A stretch of 64,000 bases of DNA from Rhabditophanes sp. KR3021 (GCA_963281155.1 CAUJLY010000006.1:5952001-6016000); one strand, 5' to 3'. Shown: positions 36,101 to 50,100, numbered from the stretch's first letter. Notes: generated by a model from the sequence alone, not told the origin. A program made the numbers and translations.

Positions 36101-39100
36101 ATGACGTAGTAGTAAAAAGAAATTTCTCGTTACACTCTTTATAAATATATTTTCTATGCATGGCATAAATTGGTATAATAAACTAGCCTACTGGTCCAAG
36201 CTTTTTATATCAGTATATTGTAAAAATGATATAAAAATATTACTAACAGGAGGGACATACATGTACAACCCATTCTATAACAAAAAATAACTATTCTTGG
36301 TAGAGCATAAAACGCGGTGGTGGCAAAAATGTTCAAAAAATATTCTATAAGGAAGGAATGATATTTTTTAAATTTGGTGCCATTATATTATTCAAATAAT
36401 ATATTAAATACATTCAGCTGCCTCAATGGTGATATTAACTTTAAACTTATTCTAATAATGATAACAATATTTATGTAAGAAACTGTAAATTGATCTTTCA
36501 GTATTATTTATTGTTTAAGTTCCTTTAAGTTTTACCTATTTTGATACCGTTTGCGGATAAATTTATAATATTATCCACCCTTCCAATGTGTTTTGTGTAA
36601 ATATGTAGTTATTTTTCAAGAAGCTTGCAAATATCTATTACAGTAATTGTTTTAACGTCAACATAAATATATCGACGTTTATTGCCTATTGCTTGATTGC
36701 ATCAATCAAAGTGGAATTATATTTGCAATTTTCTATTATTTGAAGCAATGCATTTATCTTTCAAAATTATCCTAAGTGAAATACAAAAGTATAATGCATG
36801 GCTTATGTTCAATATTGAAATTTAAGTATGTTTATTCACATCTAAGTACGCATAAATCATCAACAAATTTGTCTAAAATGGGTGAATCTGTTGTATGTGA
36901 ATTGATGTCAAACATTTAATAATGTTTTGAATATTTGTTAATTCTACTATAATTTTGGAAAACACTTGGAATTTCAAATAAAGAAGTAATGATCCAAAAT
37001 ATATTGAAATTTAAACAAGACCAAAAGTATTCTTGTTTGCCTATTTGGCGTGATGAATATTATCAAAAGTATATCATTAAACTATTTGTGTTTTACTTAT
37101 AATGGCAAGAAAGTGAAACGCAATTTCTACATTGAAAAAAGAAAAAGCGCTGGTATAGCTCATAAATATTTTAAAGAATATATGTAGTTTTTAAAATAAG
37201 TAACTTTTAATAGCAATCAAAAAATTAAAATTTGTTACCAAAATAATACAATATTGATGACATTATATTACTAATATTTACAGTATTGTAATTATTCAGA
37301 TTTACTGCAACTATTCAGATTTAATAAGCTGATGTGGAAATACACGTAGATTCCTAAATCATACATACTAATAAATGCAATTTAAAAATAATACATTTCT
37401 TTTATAGTATACATTCATTATATAATAAATTATGCTTTATATATTTTACTATTTAATAAAACACTTTAAAATATGCCTTGCTTTACATTAAAGTATCCAT
37501 GAGTTTATTTACATGCTTTTAAAAGGTGAATTGTGGTTTTTCAATTTTGACATATGATTGCTAAATTAAAAAAGAATGATAAGGAGCCTCGAAAAGTATG
37601 CAAACCAAATAATTTTTTTCAAATATTGTGAAACTCCATATTAAAGTTTAATACTGTACATGAGAGTAAATATTCTAAAATCATTGCAACAAAACAGATT
37701 ATACTATTTATACTATAGTACGAGTATCATTTTTCACAGGCATTATTATCAATAGTGATACAAGTGCTATTTTAGAATATTTAATAAACTTTTCCATTAT
37801 AATTTATAGTATATTGGGTAAATTTTATCAACAAATATTACATATGTAGTGAATAGTAAATAAAAATATCGAGTATGGCAATAATTTGTTTTGAAATAAT
37901 TTAATAGATTATGGCAGTTTCTATTTCTAGGACAAATATTATATGTATCGTATATTGTAGATGTAACAAACATAAGAGAACATAAAAGGAACTGTTGGCA
38001 ATGATTGGAAAAGCTGTACACTATGACCTATGTCAATCATATCACTCATTTATATTGTTTGCAAATGATACTTTTAATAATATAGTCTTCCACAAAACAA
38101 AGTTTAATGTATTGGATAGAAATGTAAAAGAAATGGTTAAAGCTTTTTGAAAAAACACATTAAAATAAGAAGCATTCTGTTAATAATAGTATGCTTCCAA
38201 TTTCATTAAGGAACTCTACCTCAATTTTCGGCTGCTTCAAATTAGCAATTCTTTATATTATTTACCAACTCAGAAATTAAATTTAAAAATAAGGAATAAA
38301 AGTAATAGGTTTACAATTATATACTGCATATGTAATGGATATTTAGTCGCAAAATTACAAAAATAAGGAATAGTTTATGATATGGCAAAAAGTGAATTAA
38401 AATAACTTAAATATATTGTTGTTTAAGGCCAAAATAGTAGAAAATTTTAGCTAAATGTATATTTTTTATTCTGTTTACTGAAACAGTTTAAACAACGAAA
38501 TGAGCAATTTCGAAATATAATAATATATGTGGTTTGGCAAAAAACACATTAAACAAATTAGGATATGTGTCGTTTTATTATGGTAATCAAAGAATAATGC
38601 ATGCGATTTGTCAATAACATAAGGCCATCATTTACACCTGTAATTTGTATGTTATATAATACAATTAAATCAATTTATCCTTATCTACATATTATTTTTA
38701 ATATATACTTTTAGTTTCTAAGAACGCATATTTATAAAGCAATTTATGGAAAAGAATTCCATTTGGTAAATTGATATTTTTGCTGCAATTCGGTACTTCT
38801 TAGAAGTTCAAATTACATCGATACCAAAATAGACAATGCATAATCATTAGTTATCTTTTGAGTAAGAAACTAAATGAATCAATCCAGTAAAAGTTTAATT
38901 ATGTTGTGTACAATTAGGAATATCGACTATACAGAATAAAATTAATTAAAATAATTTGAAAGAAGGAAGAATTTATAGTATACAAAAGATTACGCAATAG
39001 AACTTATATTATACAAAATTCAAGTCCAATATTGAATAAAATCTCATTTTTAATTCGATTACTATTTAGAGACTTTAAATACAAAAGTAATACGCTGAGA

Positions 39101-41306
39101 ATGTTTGTGGCAGATTTAAAAAGAATAAATAATCAAATGTTGGTTGGGCTTCTTACTTTAATGTACTTATTAATTTTTGTTACGGCATTAGTATATAAAG
39201 GATAACAAATAAATTTGAAGTTATTAATAGCAAAAGGTGCATTAATATTTTAAAATTAGATAAGTTGCAAATATTTTTTGATACTCACAAAAAATGAAAA
39301 TTGAAGTTTATAAGCAAAGAATTGATTTGGAAATGAAATATTTATTGTCCAAGAAATAGTTATTGTGTTGGTGGTAAGATTGTTATTAATGTAGCAGGCT
39401 TTATGGTGCCTCAATTTATTGAGAAAGTTGAGGGGATAATTTCGTTTTAAAGAATTACAACAAGATAATTGCATGTGTTTAAGAGTCCATTAATTTTAAT
39501 TAATTTTATTTATTGTATAGCTTTGACAGATGTTTTCTTGATCACAAATAATACAATGTTTATTCAAAACATTATTATAAGGTTATTTGGTGTTTGAATG
39601 TACACAAAATACATTCATAAACTATCCTCTTTTGTAAGTATGTATATTTACGATGAATAAATTTATTATACTATTGAAATTAATTAAGGATATAACAAAA
39701 TATGCATCTAGAAATGTTCAAAAAATGTTTCTCCTTTGCTAAGGCATTTTATACCAAAAAATCTTATTTGTTTACCCACCATTGAGGTTCTAATAGAGTT
39801 ATAGGTAATGGAAATAGTCAATTATTTCTCTATATATTCAAGTATTTTCACTCTATGGGTAAATTAAGAACATCTTTTCAATTACTTGAGAAAACAAGAT
39901 TTATATATGTTTTATGACACCAAATTATTATTATTAAATATTTAAAGCCAGCAGAATTGTATGTGTATAATAAGCTGATTTGGTGTTAATGAGCCCAGAG
40001 GGCATCATCATGAGAACCAGTAAGAGTACGGGAATAAAAATAATAAATAACATTGTGTAAACACTAACTAACTTTATTATCAAAATAGTGTATATTAAAG
40101 AGCATACATAAAGGATGAAATATGAATAACCAATATGTATATTTATGGGCTTTCTAACATTTGGAAGAGTTATTTTGACGGAATCATACACCGTGTAATC
40201 ATATTTTTTGCATAGTTTTAAAAATATCCATTAATTAACAAATGCTATAAAGCACATTTTTTGAAAATGACAATTGGATTTTGGTATAATCATTTGTGAT
40301 CATTCAAATTTTTGCGTATGCAAAGACATTTAAATGTAAGGATAGAGATTTATATTTTCCAAAAATGTTGATGACGCAATGGGCATCTATGACAATTGTC
40401 TTTTGGAGTCTGTTGATTTTTAGATCTTTTATCATGAACATTTCATCCGTGTTTGATCTCAACGGTTTTTAACTTTTATAATTCGCTGTCAAATAAAGAA
40501 ATGGAACTATTACCATTAATCATAGGTAGCTTTGATTAAGAATAAATTGGAATAAAATTTTGATTCAAAGCATTCCAAAAATCACTTTAACATCTAATTT
40601 GCAATGCTAAGCAGGAATCTTAAATAATATTCTTACTTATCGAAGGACTGTCATGGTTTTAATACTCATCCCCTTTTTAAAATGTATCGTTAAATATCTA
40701 TAATCGTTTTTGCTAAGTGGTGTAATTCAAATAAATAATTTTTGATCAAATTACTGCAAAATAAACCACTTATAATTATAAAGATGGTAATTATTTATAG
40801 ACCAGTGATTGTTTAAAACATGTGCAGTTTAAAAAATGTATTATGCATATATGTGTTCATATTCTAAAAGCAATCAGTTCCGATGCTCACAATTGAAATG
40901 TTTGGCTAACACCCAAATTTTAGCTATTTTCTATACATCGTAAGCCCAACTAGTCTGCTTCAAAAGCCACAAAATGCTCACAAATTATCACTGTTTTTTC
41001 ATTCGCACAATACAAATAATTTAATAGACCAAAACATTTGAACTCTTCTCCAAAACATACCACATGCACATCTTTGTATAGCAAGCGTCTATCTAAGTAT
41101 ATATTCATAAATACTATCCACGTTTTACAACCCCTTACTATCATTTCTATGGTGTTACCAATGACAAGTATCATCGTATCTTTTCATCATATCATTTTTG
41201 TTCTTCTCTTATCAATAACCATACTCGCTTAATTAAATTTAAATAAATTAAATTTACTATATTCTGTTAATTCTTACTTACTTTTATACAATCTTTATTT
41301 ATAGGT
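33173..41306. other. 8.1 kb gene-poor region upstream of CAPS
   Basis: The longest stretch without a recognisable gene in the window, lying between the 5' ends of CAPS (minus) and the aminopeptidase (plus). Short open frames (34709-34939, 39934-40191 and 40950-41174 minus, among others) have no splice context or motifs. The part nearest CAPS probably holds its neuronal promoter and perhaps a non-coding first exon. No tRNA, tandem array or transposon ends were recognised by eye. Confidence 0.55.
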
Positions 41307-42830
41307 ATGGATTTGATTCACACTACTTTTTATACTTTTGAAAATAAAAGTGCTGCTTCAAATAATGAAGACTCATTCTTCATTATCCTTACTGATGCAC
41401 TTACATTTAAGTCATTAACTTACGAAACTAACATAAAACCACATTTTGGAAATTCTATTAGTGCTGCTGAATGGTCTAAACATGTTGATGGAAACAGTGA
41501 TGTATCAATTCATCTAATTGGAGCCAACACAGGAGCTGTCGTTATTTTAACCGATCGTGAAAGTTTAAGTAGACATAACAGTCCAATTCAACCAAAATCA
41601 GTCACTGATAATATTTTGAAATGCATATCTTTTACTACTAAAACCAAGTTTGATCTTTTCTACATTGGACCAAAGGAAAATATAGTTGGAACTATTACGG
41701 CTGCTGTAAAATGTTTTAACATTTACTCTGAAAAAACATCTAAAACCCCGGCAAAAACTATGAATTTTGAAATGTATCATTTAGTTGATGGACACAACAA
41801 AGCAATTTGCGATAGGTTCAAGTCTCAGTTAGAAGTTCTTTCAAAAGGAATTTCCATGAGTCGTGTTATTACTGAAATGCCACCAAATATTATGGGGCCA
41901 GACTACTTGGAAGCATTCACAAGAGAGGCTTTAAAAGAATTCGGTGAAAAAATTGTGATTACTTCATTGGCTGGATTGGACTTAGAAAAAGAAGGTTTTG
42001 GAGGTATTTACAATGTCGGAAAAGGGGCCAATCAAGCTCCGAGATTGATTCATGTGGAGTATGATGGTTCAGACAATGAAAATCTTAAGACCATTGCTAT
42101 AGTTGGTAAGGGAATAACCTTTGATACTGGAGGCTACACAATCAAAGGAAGAACTGGAATGCCAGGAATGAAACGTGATTGTGGAGGTGCAGCTGCAGCT
42201 TTAGGATCATTTTATTGCTTGGTCAAGGGTGAAGTCAAAGCAAAGCTTCATTTGCTTTTGTGTATCGCTGAGAATGCCGTGGGACCTAATGCATTAAAGC
42301 CGGATGATGTCATTAAAATGTATAGTGGCAAATCAGTTGAGGTGAACAACACAGATGCGGAAGGAAGATTAGTTCTTGGTGACGGAGTAGCATATGCAAA
42401 ACAGATTTTGAAATGCAATGTTATCGTTGATGTCGCTACACTAACTGGTGCTCAAGCCTACCATTCTGGGAAATTCCATGGATCCGTTTTTACTAATAGT
42501 GCTAACATGGAAGATATTTTTGTCAAGTGTGGTAGAGAAATTTCTGGTGAAATGGTTCATCCCCTACTTTTCTGCCCTGAATTGTATATGCCCGATTTGG
42601 AGTCACTTGTTGCTGACATGAAAAATGCCAATTTAGGAAATATGTCAGCTCCACCATCGTCATTGGCAGCGCATTTTATCGGAGCTCAAATCGACCATGG
42701 AAAAGATGTTGAATGGGTTCACCTTGACATTGCTGCTCCGGCCAAGTATCTAGAATATTCTACCGGATTTGGAGCTTCCCTAATTGCAACTACTATTAAG
42801 CATTACGTTAATAGTGTTTCTAACCAATAA
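41307..42830 (+). CDS. lap-1: Cytosolic leucyl aminopeptidase, M17 family
   Basis: Single exon, 507 aa. M17 enzymes remove N-terminal residues from peptides using two metal ions in a hexameric cytosolic complex. The metal and catalytic motifs are present: VGKGITFDTGGYTIKG (residues 266-281, metal Lys and Asp and the second Lys) and NNTDAEGRLVLGDG (347-360, metal Asp and Glu with the catalytic Arg), with IVDVATLTGAQ after it. There is no signal peptide. Length and layout fit C. elegans LAP-1 (about 490 aa); the symbol rests on that family resemblance. The ATG is 2 nt after TTTATAG (AG at 41303-41304), a likely spliced-leader acceptor. AATAAA at 42920-42925 is a plausible poly(A) signal. Intact. 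Confidence 0.93.
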   Translation: MDLIHTTFYTFENKSAASNNEDSFFIILTDALTFKSLTYETNIKPHFGNSISAAEWSKHVDGNSDVSIHLIGANTGAVVILTDRESLSRHNSPIQPKSVTDNILKCISFTTKTKFDLFYIGPKENIVGTITAAVKCFNIYSEKTSKTPAKTMNFEMYHLVDGHNKAICDRFKSQLEVLSKGISMSRVITEMPPNIMGPDYLEAFTREALKEFGEKIVITSLAGLDLEKEGFGGIYNVGKGANQAPRLIHVEYDGSDNENLKTIAIVGKGITFDTGGYTIKGRTGMPGMKRDCGGAAAALGSFYCLVKGEVKAKLHLLLCIAENAVGPNALKPDDVIKMYSGKSVEVNNTDAEGRLVLGDGVAYAKQILKCNVIVDVATLTGAQAYHSGKFHGSVFTNSANMEDIFVKCGREISGEMVHPLLFCPELYMPDLESLVADMKNANLGNMSAPPSSLAAHFIGAQIDHGKDVEWVHLDIAAPAKYLEYSTGFGASLIATTIKHYVNSVSNQ

Positions 42831-44516
42831 TTATTTTTCTTTTTAAGCAAATGGGCATTACTTTTCCTTTATATTCGACGTTTGTTTTATATATTTTTGT
42901 CTTAATCTCTTTTTCTTAAAATAAAGTGAGCAAAAAATCTTGCAAAATCTCTCTTACAGGATAATTGATGAGGTGTATTGAGAGATCTCTAGTTTACTAG
43001 AATTACAAAGTTAAAACATATTTTGAACAAATTTAATTCAAAGAAAGGTATGTCTTATCTATGAATCTCCTATTAAAAACGCAGCTAATCAGTTCTCTAT
43101 CATAAATTGCATTTTTAATCACACATTAAATAAACAATCAAACTAATTTTATACAATATTTAGGCAGTTTGGTTAAAAGTGATGAAATACGTAACTACAT
43201 CATTTGATTTGTCTTATGGTTGAGCCAATTATCTAGCTTCTTACTACACTTGATAACATTTTGCACCATTTTGTAATTATACTTTAGTTTTTAACAATGT
43301 AATTGACCAGGAGCATACAATTGGCGTTCCTAAAAATCAATTCATTCAAACATGGTGAATTATTTCTGATACTTCATTTATTAACGATTACAAGTGCCAA
43401 TTTACTTAAGTCAGCATTCATAACATATCAATGATTTCAAGCGTAATATATTTACATACACACAAAGTCACAAATAAATTACTGAATTGTTGTAGACAAA
43501 GTTTGTAATTCATTCTTAAGTTTTAAACAAATGATTGAGTACCAACTATGCTGTTATTGTATTTTAATTGAAATCGCTGCCATTCTACATTTTAATAAAA
43601 AGGTCTTCGACTGTTATCTTTTGGTTTGTAATGTTGATAGATATTCGATACATCTTTCTCGTTATATTTCCTAGATGTATCTTCTTCAGTAACTTTCCCG
43701 ATACATCTTTCTCAGCATATTCTATATAAAGTAAAAATATACTTTTAAGCAATTTTTTATAATTCAATAAAAAAGAAATCTGACATTCTTCTAAGAATAA
43801 AAATATCCATGCAATATAAAACAATTTATTTTAATGTCTAATTCCATAATATTGAAATAGTGCTTATTATCAATCTTAAATAATAAAATGTCTAATTTGT
43901 CTTTATGGCACGTTCAACATATTGTACTCAAGTTGTATGTAATTGACAGCCAACAATTATAACTTCATTAAAAATGTAAATATTCATTACAGCAATTATG
44001 TAGAGGTCTTAAAATTTTCTAAAAAAAATTTCACTTTCAATACAGATATGTCATGAGAACCATCACAAATATTTACTTAAACACTATACTATAATCGAAA
44101 AGGTCTTAATTAATAACAATCATCCACAGCCTATAAAAATAATTAAAGAAGTATGTCAAACATGCACATTTTCCATTTCTTGCCAAAGTCATAATATTTA
44201 TCAATTACCAACATTTTATCTGTAAAGGTTAAAGTAATCAACCTAACTGTTCTACGCGTGCCTTCCTTTATAATGAATAAAAAATTTACATTATACATTT
44301 TCTGATTTAACCTTGATCCATTTGGTTGAAAATTGTCACCAAAATTATTATTATTTGGTACGTATCAATTGGAAATACTATTATATACTATTTCCACTAT
44401 CTAAATATTGACTGGTGCTTGTTTATTATTTTTATCTTTTAAATTTCCTTTATGTTTTTAACGTCTGTAACGAATGTTTATTAAAAATATTATCATGTTT
44501 TACAGACTTTAAAATA
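42831..44516. other. 1.7 kb intergenic, no gene recognised
   Basis: Holds the aminopeptidase 3' UTR (AATAAA at 42920-42925) and the promoter side of the acyl-CoA-binding gene. A 15-bp motif, CGATACATCTTTCTC, occurs at 43646-43660 and again at 43699-43713 with a related copy between. Nothing coding is seen. Confidence 0.55.
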
Positions 44517-45105
44517 ATGGCTTCCCTCGAAGATCGGTATCAAGCATCCGTTGCCATTGTTCAAAAATTGCCTAACAATGGTCCACTGACAACATCAAAC
44601 GATCAAAAGTTGGCATTTTACGCTCTTTTCAAGCAAGCTTCTCTTGGAAATGTCACTACAGACAGACCTGGAATATTTAGTTTTATTGAAAGAAAGAAGT
44701 GGTATGTATTAAAATTAGAACCTAAATACTTCATTTGTATTCTTATATTCTCATAATTAGTTTAATGACTTGGCGTAACTTATCATTTGCGTTAATTATA
44801 TCTTTTTAATGCCAAGACGAGACCCACACTAATTTTTGAGAAGAAGTTGAGGGGACTACTTTATCTTAATTATTAATCAAATACCATTTATTTAATCGGT
44901 TAATTAATGATCATTTCAATACTATAGGGATGCTTGGAAAGAAAAGGAAGGAATGAGTGCTGATGACGCGAAAGAACAATACATCGAAACATTGTTAGCA
45001 ACATTTGACAATATTCAAGGTATTAATATCGGAGAATGGTTAAGTGGTCCAAATCTTGACCCAACCATTAAGGAAAATTTAGCTTTGTTAGGAAAAGTTT
45101 TTTAA
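44517..45105 (+). CDS. Acyl-CoA-binding protein (ACBP)
   Basis: Binds medium- and long-chain acyl-CoA esters in the cytosol and buffers them for lipid metabolism. Exons 44517-44701 and 44928-45105, joined over a 226-nt intron, encode 120 aa. The ACBP core spans about residues 5-90: LAFYALFKQASLGNVTTDRP in helix 2, and the split motif ERKKW joined to DAWKEKEGMSADDAKEQYI, the usual KWxAWxxxxGxSxxxAxxxYI signature. The tail of about 30 residues (INIGEWLSGPNLDPTIKENL and on) is longer than in the typical 86-90 aa protein, as in some nematode ACBP paralogues. The start codon lies 11 nt after a TTTTACAG acceptor, consistent with trans-splicing. Intact. Confidence 0.93.
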
Positions 45106-45475
45106 CTGTTCATAATGACAATATATGTGCCATCTAAAAACAAATTAATGATACTTATATATTAATTGTAAACATATGTGTGACAAGTAAATTTTATTTA
45201 AAAAAATGAATATATTACTTTAATAATGCAATGCATATAATGGAAGTTTTTATGATAAAATTAATTTCATACTACAAATAATAATTTTCAATGAACTTTG
45301 TAAATGCTTTTTGTTATTTTAATCACTCTGCCGATAAATTAATTGGAAAAATAGAAATTATATAAATGATTCAGAAGCAGCTGGATTAAAAATAAATGAA
45401 TTCTTTTAAATATTTTATAAATGAAATTACATTTTACATGTACTTTTGGCTTGGAACTCGTAAGTTTATTTGTCC
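45106..45475. other. Convergent 3' spacer
   Basis: AT-rich spacer between the ACBP gene and the 3' end of the FRPR-like GPCR; 3' UTRs only. Confidence 0.55.
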
Positions 45476-47173
45476 TCACATTTCTACACTTGCTGGACCA
45501 TTTTTCATTGAGGAAATCCGGCTAATTGTGTCCTGTCTCTTGGGTTCTAGAGATACACTCAAGTTATCATTCTCCACTGATTTGACAATTACTTTGTTTG
45601 GAGTTAAGTTTAATCCAGTTTCTGAGTCTCCTTCACCACTGCTACTGCCAAAAAATTGTTTCGGGCCACCATCGCATCGAGCTGGATTTCCAAAATACTG
45701 GTGGAGAGTGTGACGGAAGGATAGTGAAAAAACGTAGTAAATTACAAAATTAAAACTGGCACTAAAAACAGTCAGCATGTTTGATGTATCAACAACATAA
45801 TTCACCGAAGTTCCAATCAAATCATAAAGAGCTAGCTCGTAAGCATTAAGAAGATAAGAAGCTATGTTGCATAGGATAAATAATAAGACAACCAATATCT
45901 ATAAATAAGTTATAAATAAAAAATAAAGATTGATGGAGTGTGATATCAAAGATGAGCCAACGAATTTGTCAAACAAAAATTTGCATCTTTACATTTGCTT
46001 TTTGATTTAAAGAATAATACAATTTTAGACAGGATAAACTTACGAGAGCGATGTTATCACCACCACTGGCTCCGGAATTGTTATTTTTCTTGGACATGGC
46101 ACTAGCTGTAATGATGCAAACATTGAGAAAAACCAAGACTGTTAATGGTCCAGTAATTAAGACAGTATTACATATTACACCAATATAGATACTTCCATAC
46201 CAATCATGCAAAGCAAATGGATGTTGACAAATTTCGTATGAATTGGAAACTTCAGAATGCCAGCATTCAAGAACCATCATTTCTTTCCATCTTGGTAAAG
46301 TTAGCCCTATTCCTGTACAAATAACCAGACAAATTGCTTTTTTTACCACACATGGTCTTGAAACCCATCTTTTACATCTTTCGGACAAACAAATTTGAAC
46401 AAATCCATCTGTAGCTGCAAGAATGGTAAAGTAAACGGAACAAAATTGAGCCCCATGAGCCATCGGATAGGCATAAGGAACAACAATTCCGTATAATTGA
46501 TGAAGTATTACAGATCTATTTTTTATCAAATCCAACCAAAAAGATACAAATGCTGTTATTATAATGAAGCAGTCACTTGTAGCCAAGGCACAGAGGTACG
46601 AGTTTGTTGAACTTTTCATTGCTGTAATGAGAACATTAGTATATAAAATCATTATACATATTTGTTTTTAATATAATATCTTATCGTTATTATCATTTAT
46701 TCTGTAATTAATCAAAATTGTATCTAATTTTCAATTGTCCTATTCATTAAAATAAGTATTTTTATCACCAAAAGACGAAATGATTGATAAGTTTCAACAC
46801 ACCCCAAGCACACGTGAAAAATAAGGATGTACTTACCTGGTCTGGTGTAAACATATGTTGATGTGATGTTTCCCAATAAACCAAGAATACCAACGAACGG
46901 CATCATTATGCCAGTTAACAAAATGTTAATCAAAACGTAAGTTTGTGAGGGCGCATTGAAAGCGCAGAAACTACAGATCGGTAAACATTCTTGAAAACTT
47001 ATCTTTTCAATGGACGAATTTGCGCGTAGAAGCATTTGTAGCTTTTCATAAGTATTATTGTGAATTTCGTAGCATTCAGGAGCAAACATGACGTCAAGTA
47101 ATATGGATAGATTTGATTTGGGTAAAGTTTGTGTGTTGAAGATTATTTGTGATGGTTCTAAAGGACTTTCCAT
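45476..47173 (-). CDS. FMRFamide-receptor-like GPCR (FRPR type) with altered DRY motif
   Basis: Rhodopsin-family peptide receptor. Exons 47173-46837, 46621-46044 and 45898-45476, all GT-AG and in phase, give 445 aa. The extracellular N-terminus carries several Cys (ECLPICSFCAF). TM1 is FVGILGLLGNITSTYVYTRP and TM2 is SSTNSYLCALATSDCFIIIT. TM3 is AYPMAHGAQFCSVYFTILAA, as in FMRFamide receptors, but it ends TDGFVQIC where D-R-Y/F is expected, so the Arg that normally locks the inactive state is Gly (codon GGA). EL2 has LECWHSE and YEICQHP cysteines. TM7 (SFNFVIYYVFSLSFR) is an N-F-x-x-Y variant. The tail is polar with Ser/Thr sites. ATG 47173 is the first Met; an in-frame GTG lies five codons upstream. 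Ligand unknown. Confidence 0.88.
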
Positions 47174-50100
47174 ATCTTTTATCCCCACCTTTTTTGGAAT
47201 TTAAGTTAAGTCCAAAAGATATAACTTGTATTTTTTATGTGTGTTATCTTAGAACTGGACTAAAATCTAACAAAAATTTGGTCTTTTATTGTGGTCCTGA
47301 CAAATGTTAATCTAATTCTAAAATGAATGTTATTTTTTAAACTATTAAGCTGGCATTGAGGATATAATGACATGAAATAAAACGAAAAGCATGATATAAA
47401 AAGTAATCTACAACTAATAGTACAAAGGGATATATTCAAGTAGTTTTGGAAAGTTAATTATAAAAGTAGTATTAGATAAGTGAATGATAATGCGTATTTG
47501 AATAGAGAAATGGTGTGGTATATAATAGTAAATGACACAGAATAAATTACAACCACATTGAAAAATGAGGTGATTTATAATTGGCGTGGTGTAACCAGGA
47601 AAAAATATTACCATGATAATGGGGTTATATGAAGAGATATATAGAGGAGATAAAGCATTTTCTGAAAATGAATTTGCTCCTTCCATTTTGTGCACACCAA
47701 TCAAAAATCCTAGATACTAAGTAGGCATCATCAGTAGGTACCAAATAAAAGAGTAATGAGGTGTCAGGTTTGAAGAGATTATATAAAAAGTATCAAGACT
47801 ATACTCTACCAATGTGATTTGTGTTCTTGGAGAGGCGTGTGCCTAATGATATGCCTGTTGTCAAAATTCACACAATGATTTAGTATAGATGTTTCTTGGT
47901 TTTTGGGGAGATAAATGATAGAATGATTTAAAAATTAACAAAACTTTTTTAATAAAATGAGGATGATAAATGGTCGTTAATGAAGTTGAATTAATCTATG
48001 TATACTTAAAAATGGAACAAGATTTGATTTAATTTATTTTACAAGTTTTTCAAACGATGCTCCTCACTCTAATAAATGACACAATCGTTTGCCTATTTTC
48101 GTGTTGATTAACAACGGCGAAAGAGGAACATTGCTTGGGAGTTTATGTATTTTGAAGATAAATGGAAATAAATATATGTTTACACAAGCAATATATGGAT
48201 AATGTAGATACAATCGAAATTATTCAGAGACAACTGCTAATTTAGGTATAATTTTAAGTTATGAAAAGACCAATGGCTTTTACCATTCTGGTATATAATA
48301 AACTATTATTTACTCATACAAAAGACTTCCACTATTCTCATGGGATGCTCATCATATTTTGAATATTTTTAATAGTTCAATCTGTGACGGCTAGAAACTT
48401 TAAAATTACTACAGACCCTATAATTTTACACTAGAAAATGGTGTGTGTGCCTTTGAATAAAGGGTGTGGCCAGATTTGTTTCTAAACTATATTCTATCAA
48501 AAAATGGGCAACTTTCTAAATTTTAATAAAATGAGTGCTTGGAGACACTATTTTTTGTTCTTTATAATCATCAGCGATAAATTGATATATCGTTTCAAGT
48601 TTATTGTATGGGTCTTGGCGAAAAAATGGATGTTCTCAAGAAGTATAAACAGACAACCCATTTTCCGCTCATTTACTTAAAATATTAATATAATATAGAT
48701 ACTTATATTTATCGTAAAAGTGACAACGATACCACTAATAGCATCATATGTGTCAGTGTATCCGACTTATTTATTGTTATCTTTAATTGTGATGTCAGTT
48801 TGTGTCGTCTTCTGGCCTTAAAATCTAAATTGAATCCAGATGATTTTTTGTTGATAATTGTTATGAACAGGTGGCTGTTATGCATACAAACTGTGGTTAA
48901 AATATTTAGAGCCTACGTTTCTTCACTGTAAAGATACTTCAATTTTAAAAGAGTGGAATAAAATCGGGCAAGGTGTTTATTAAAATAGCTTATAATTACT
49001 TTTAAATAAAATATACATTTTTCAACTGAATCAAAGAAGTAATGAACAGCGTTGGAGCAATAAAATCCTTCCAAGTTTTATTAGAAAATTATTTTATTTT
49101 ACTTGATACGTGTTAAATAACAAATTTACTTTTTGACAAATTCTGAATAACTGAAATGTTATGTTTAAACAAAGAATTTCAAAAAATTTGGAAAAATCAA
49201 ATAAATATTCCACCCTTAAGGCCAATAAAGTAAATAATCATGTATTTAAATGATATCAAATATGTGTTTTGCACAATACATAATTATTCGCTAATTTACT
49301 ATTGCTTAAATGGTGATAATATTGTGCCAAACTACCGAAATTGGCTGTAATAACAAGAATCTAGGATAATATAGTATTTCTGTTGGTAGTAATTTTAAAA
49401 ATAACAATGAAGATGGTATGTTGTTAATTAAAGTTACAAAAACAAACCTTAATTTATGGAATTTAAGGCAAAAGGTTATAAATGAAGGCTATAAGCTGTT
49501 TTGAAACATTCTCTACAACATGTCTTATCTTTTTGTCTAAATTTTACGTCTACTATTTTAAAAAATATTTTAATTTTAGAATTCCAAGTACCCATATATA
49601 GAACAGTTAGACACATCAAAACAGATTGGTTTCACGTAAAAAATTTCTTCTTCTTAAATTATGTATATAAATACATGCTTAAGATAATACATCTAAATTA
49701 CTGCCCCGAATGAATTTACTCAAAAATAATATCTAGACTTATTAAATAAGCATACATCAATTGGGAACAAAAAATATTGCCAGGATTAGACTAAGTTGAA
49801 AATGCGTCACTAATCACTTCGATTGTTATCACATCAAGGAAGAAAAAGAAAAGTTGCATGAAAATATATCTTTGTTATTAGGAATGAATGGGTTAAAAGC
49901 TAGTAAAACAGAATATCAAAGTTGCACATAACTTCCTTTGGTGCCGATTTGATATATTTATATATAACTAGTATATAATGACTTTTAGGGCTGGGGTTTG
50001 GTATAATGAATCGCACCAAATTAATTTTTGCTTATAATCACAACATTTTAAAAAAGTTTCCTAATATATGCATCCTTCAATTATAAATTAATCAAAGAAA

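Noticed and set aside
39934..40191. Hydrophobic 85-codon frame on the minus strand
   Set aside because: Starts at GTG, single hydrophobic segments typical of AT-rich DNA, no context.
40950..41174. Minus-strand frame with a protein-like translation (DVHVVCFGEEFKCF)
   Set aside because: Only 74 codons, no extension upstream in any frame and no recognised family; possibly an old remnant, but the support is too thin.
43646..43713. Short direct repeat CGATACATCTTTCTC, two exact copies plus a related one
   Set aside because: Only about 70 bp, no array and no known function.
47414..47704. 96-codon hydrophobic frame on the minus strand
   Set aside because: Starts at TTG, no family features and no acceptor or donor linking it to the receptor gene.
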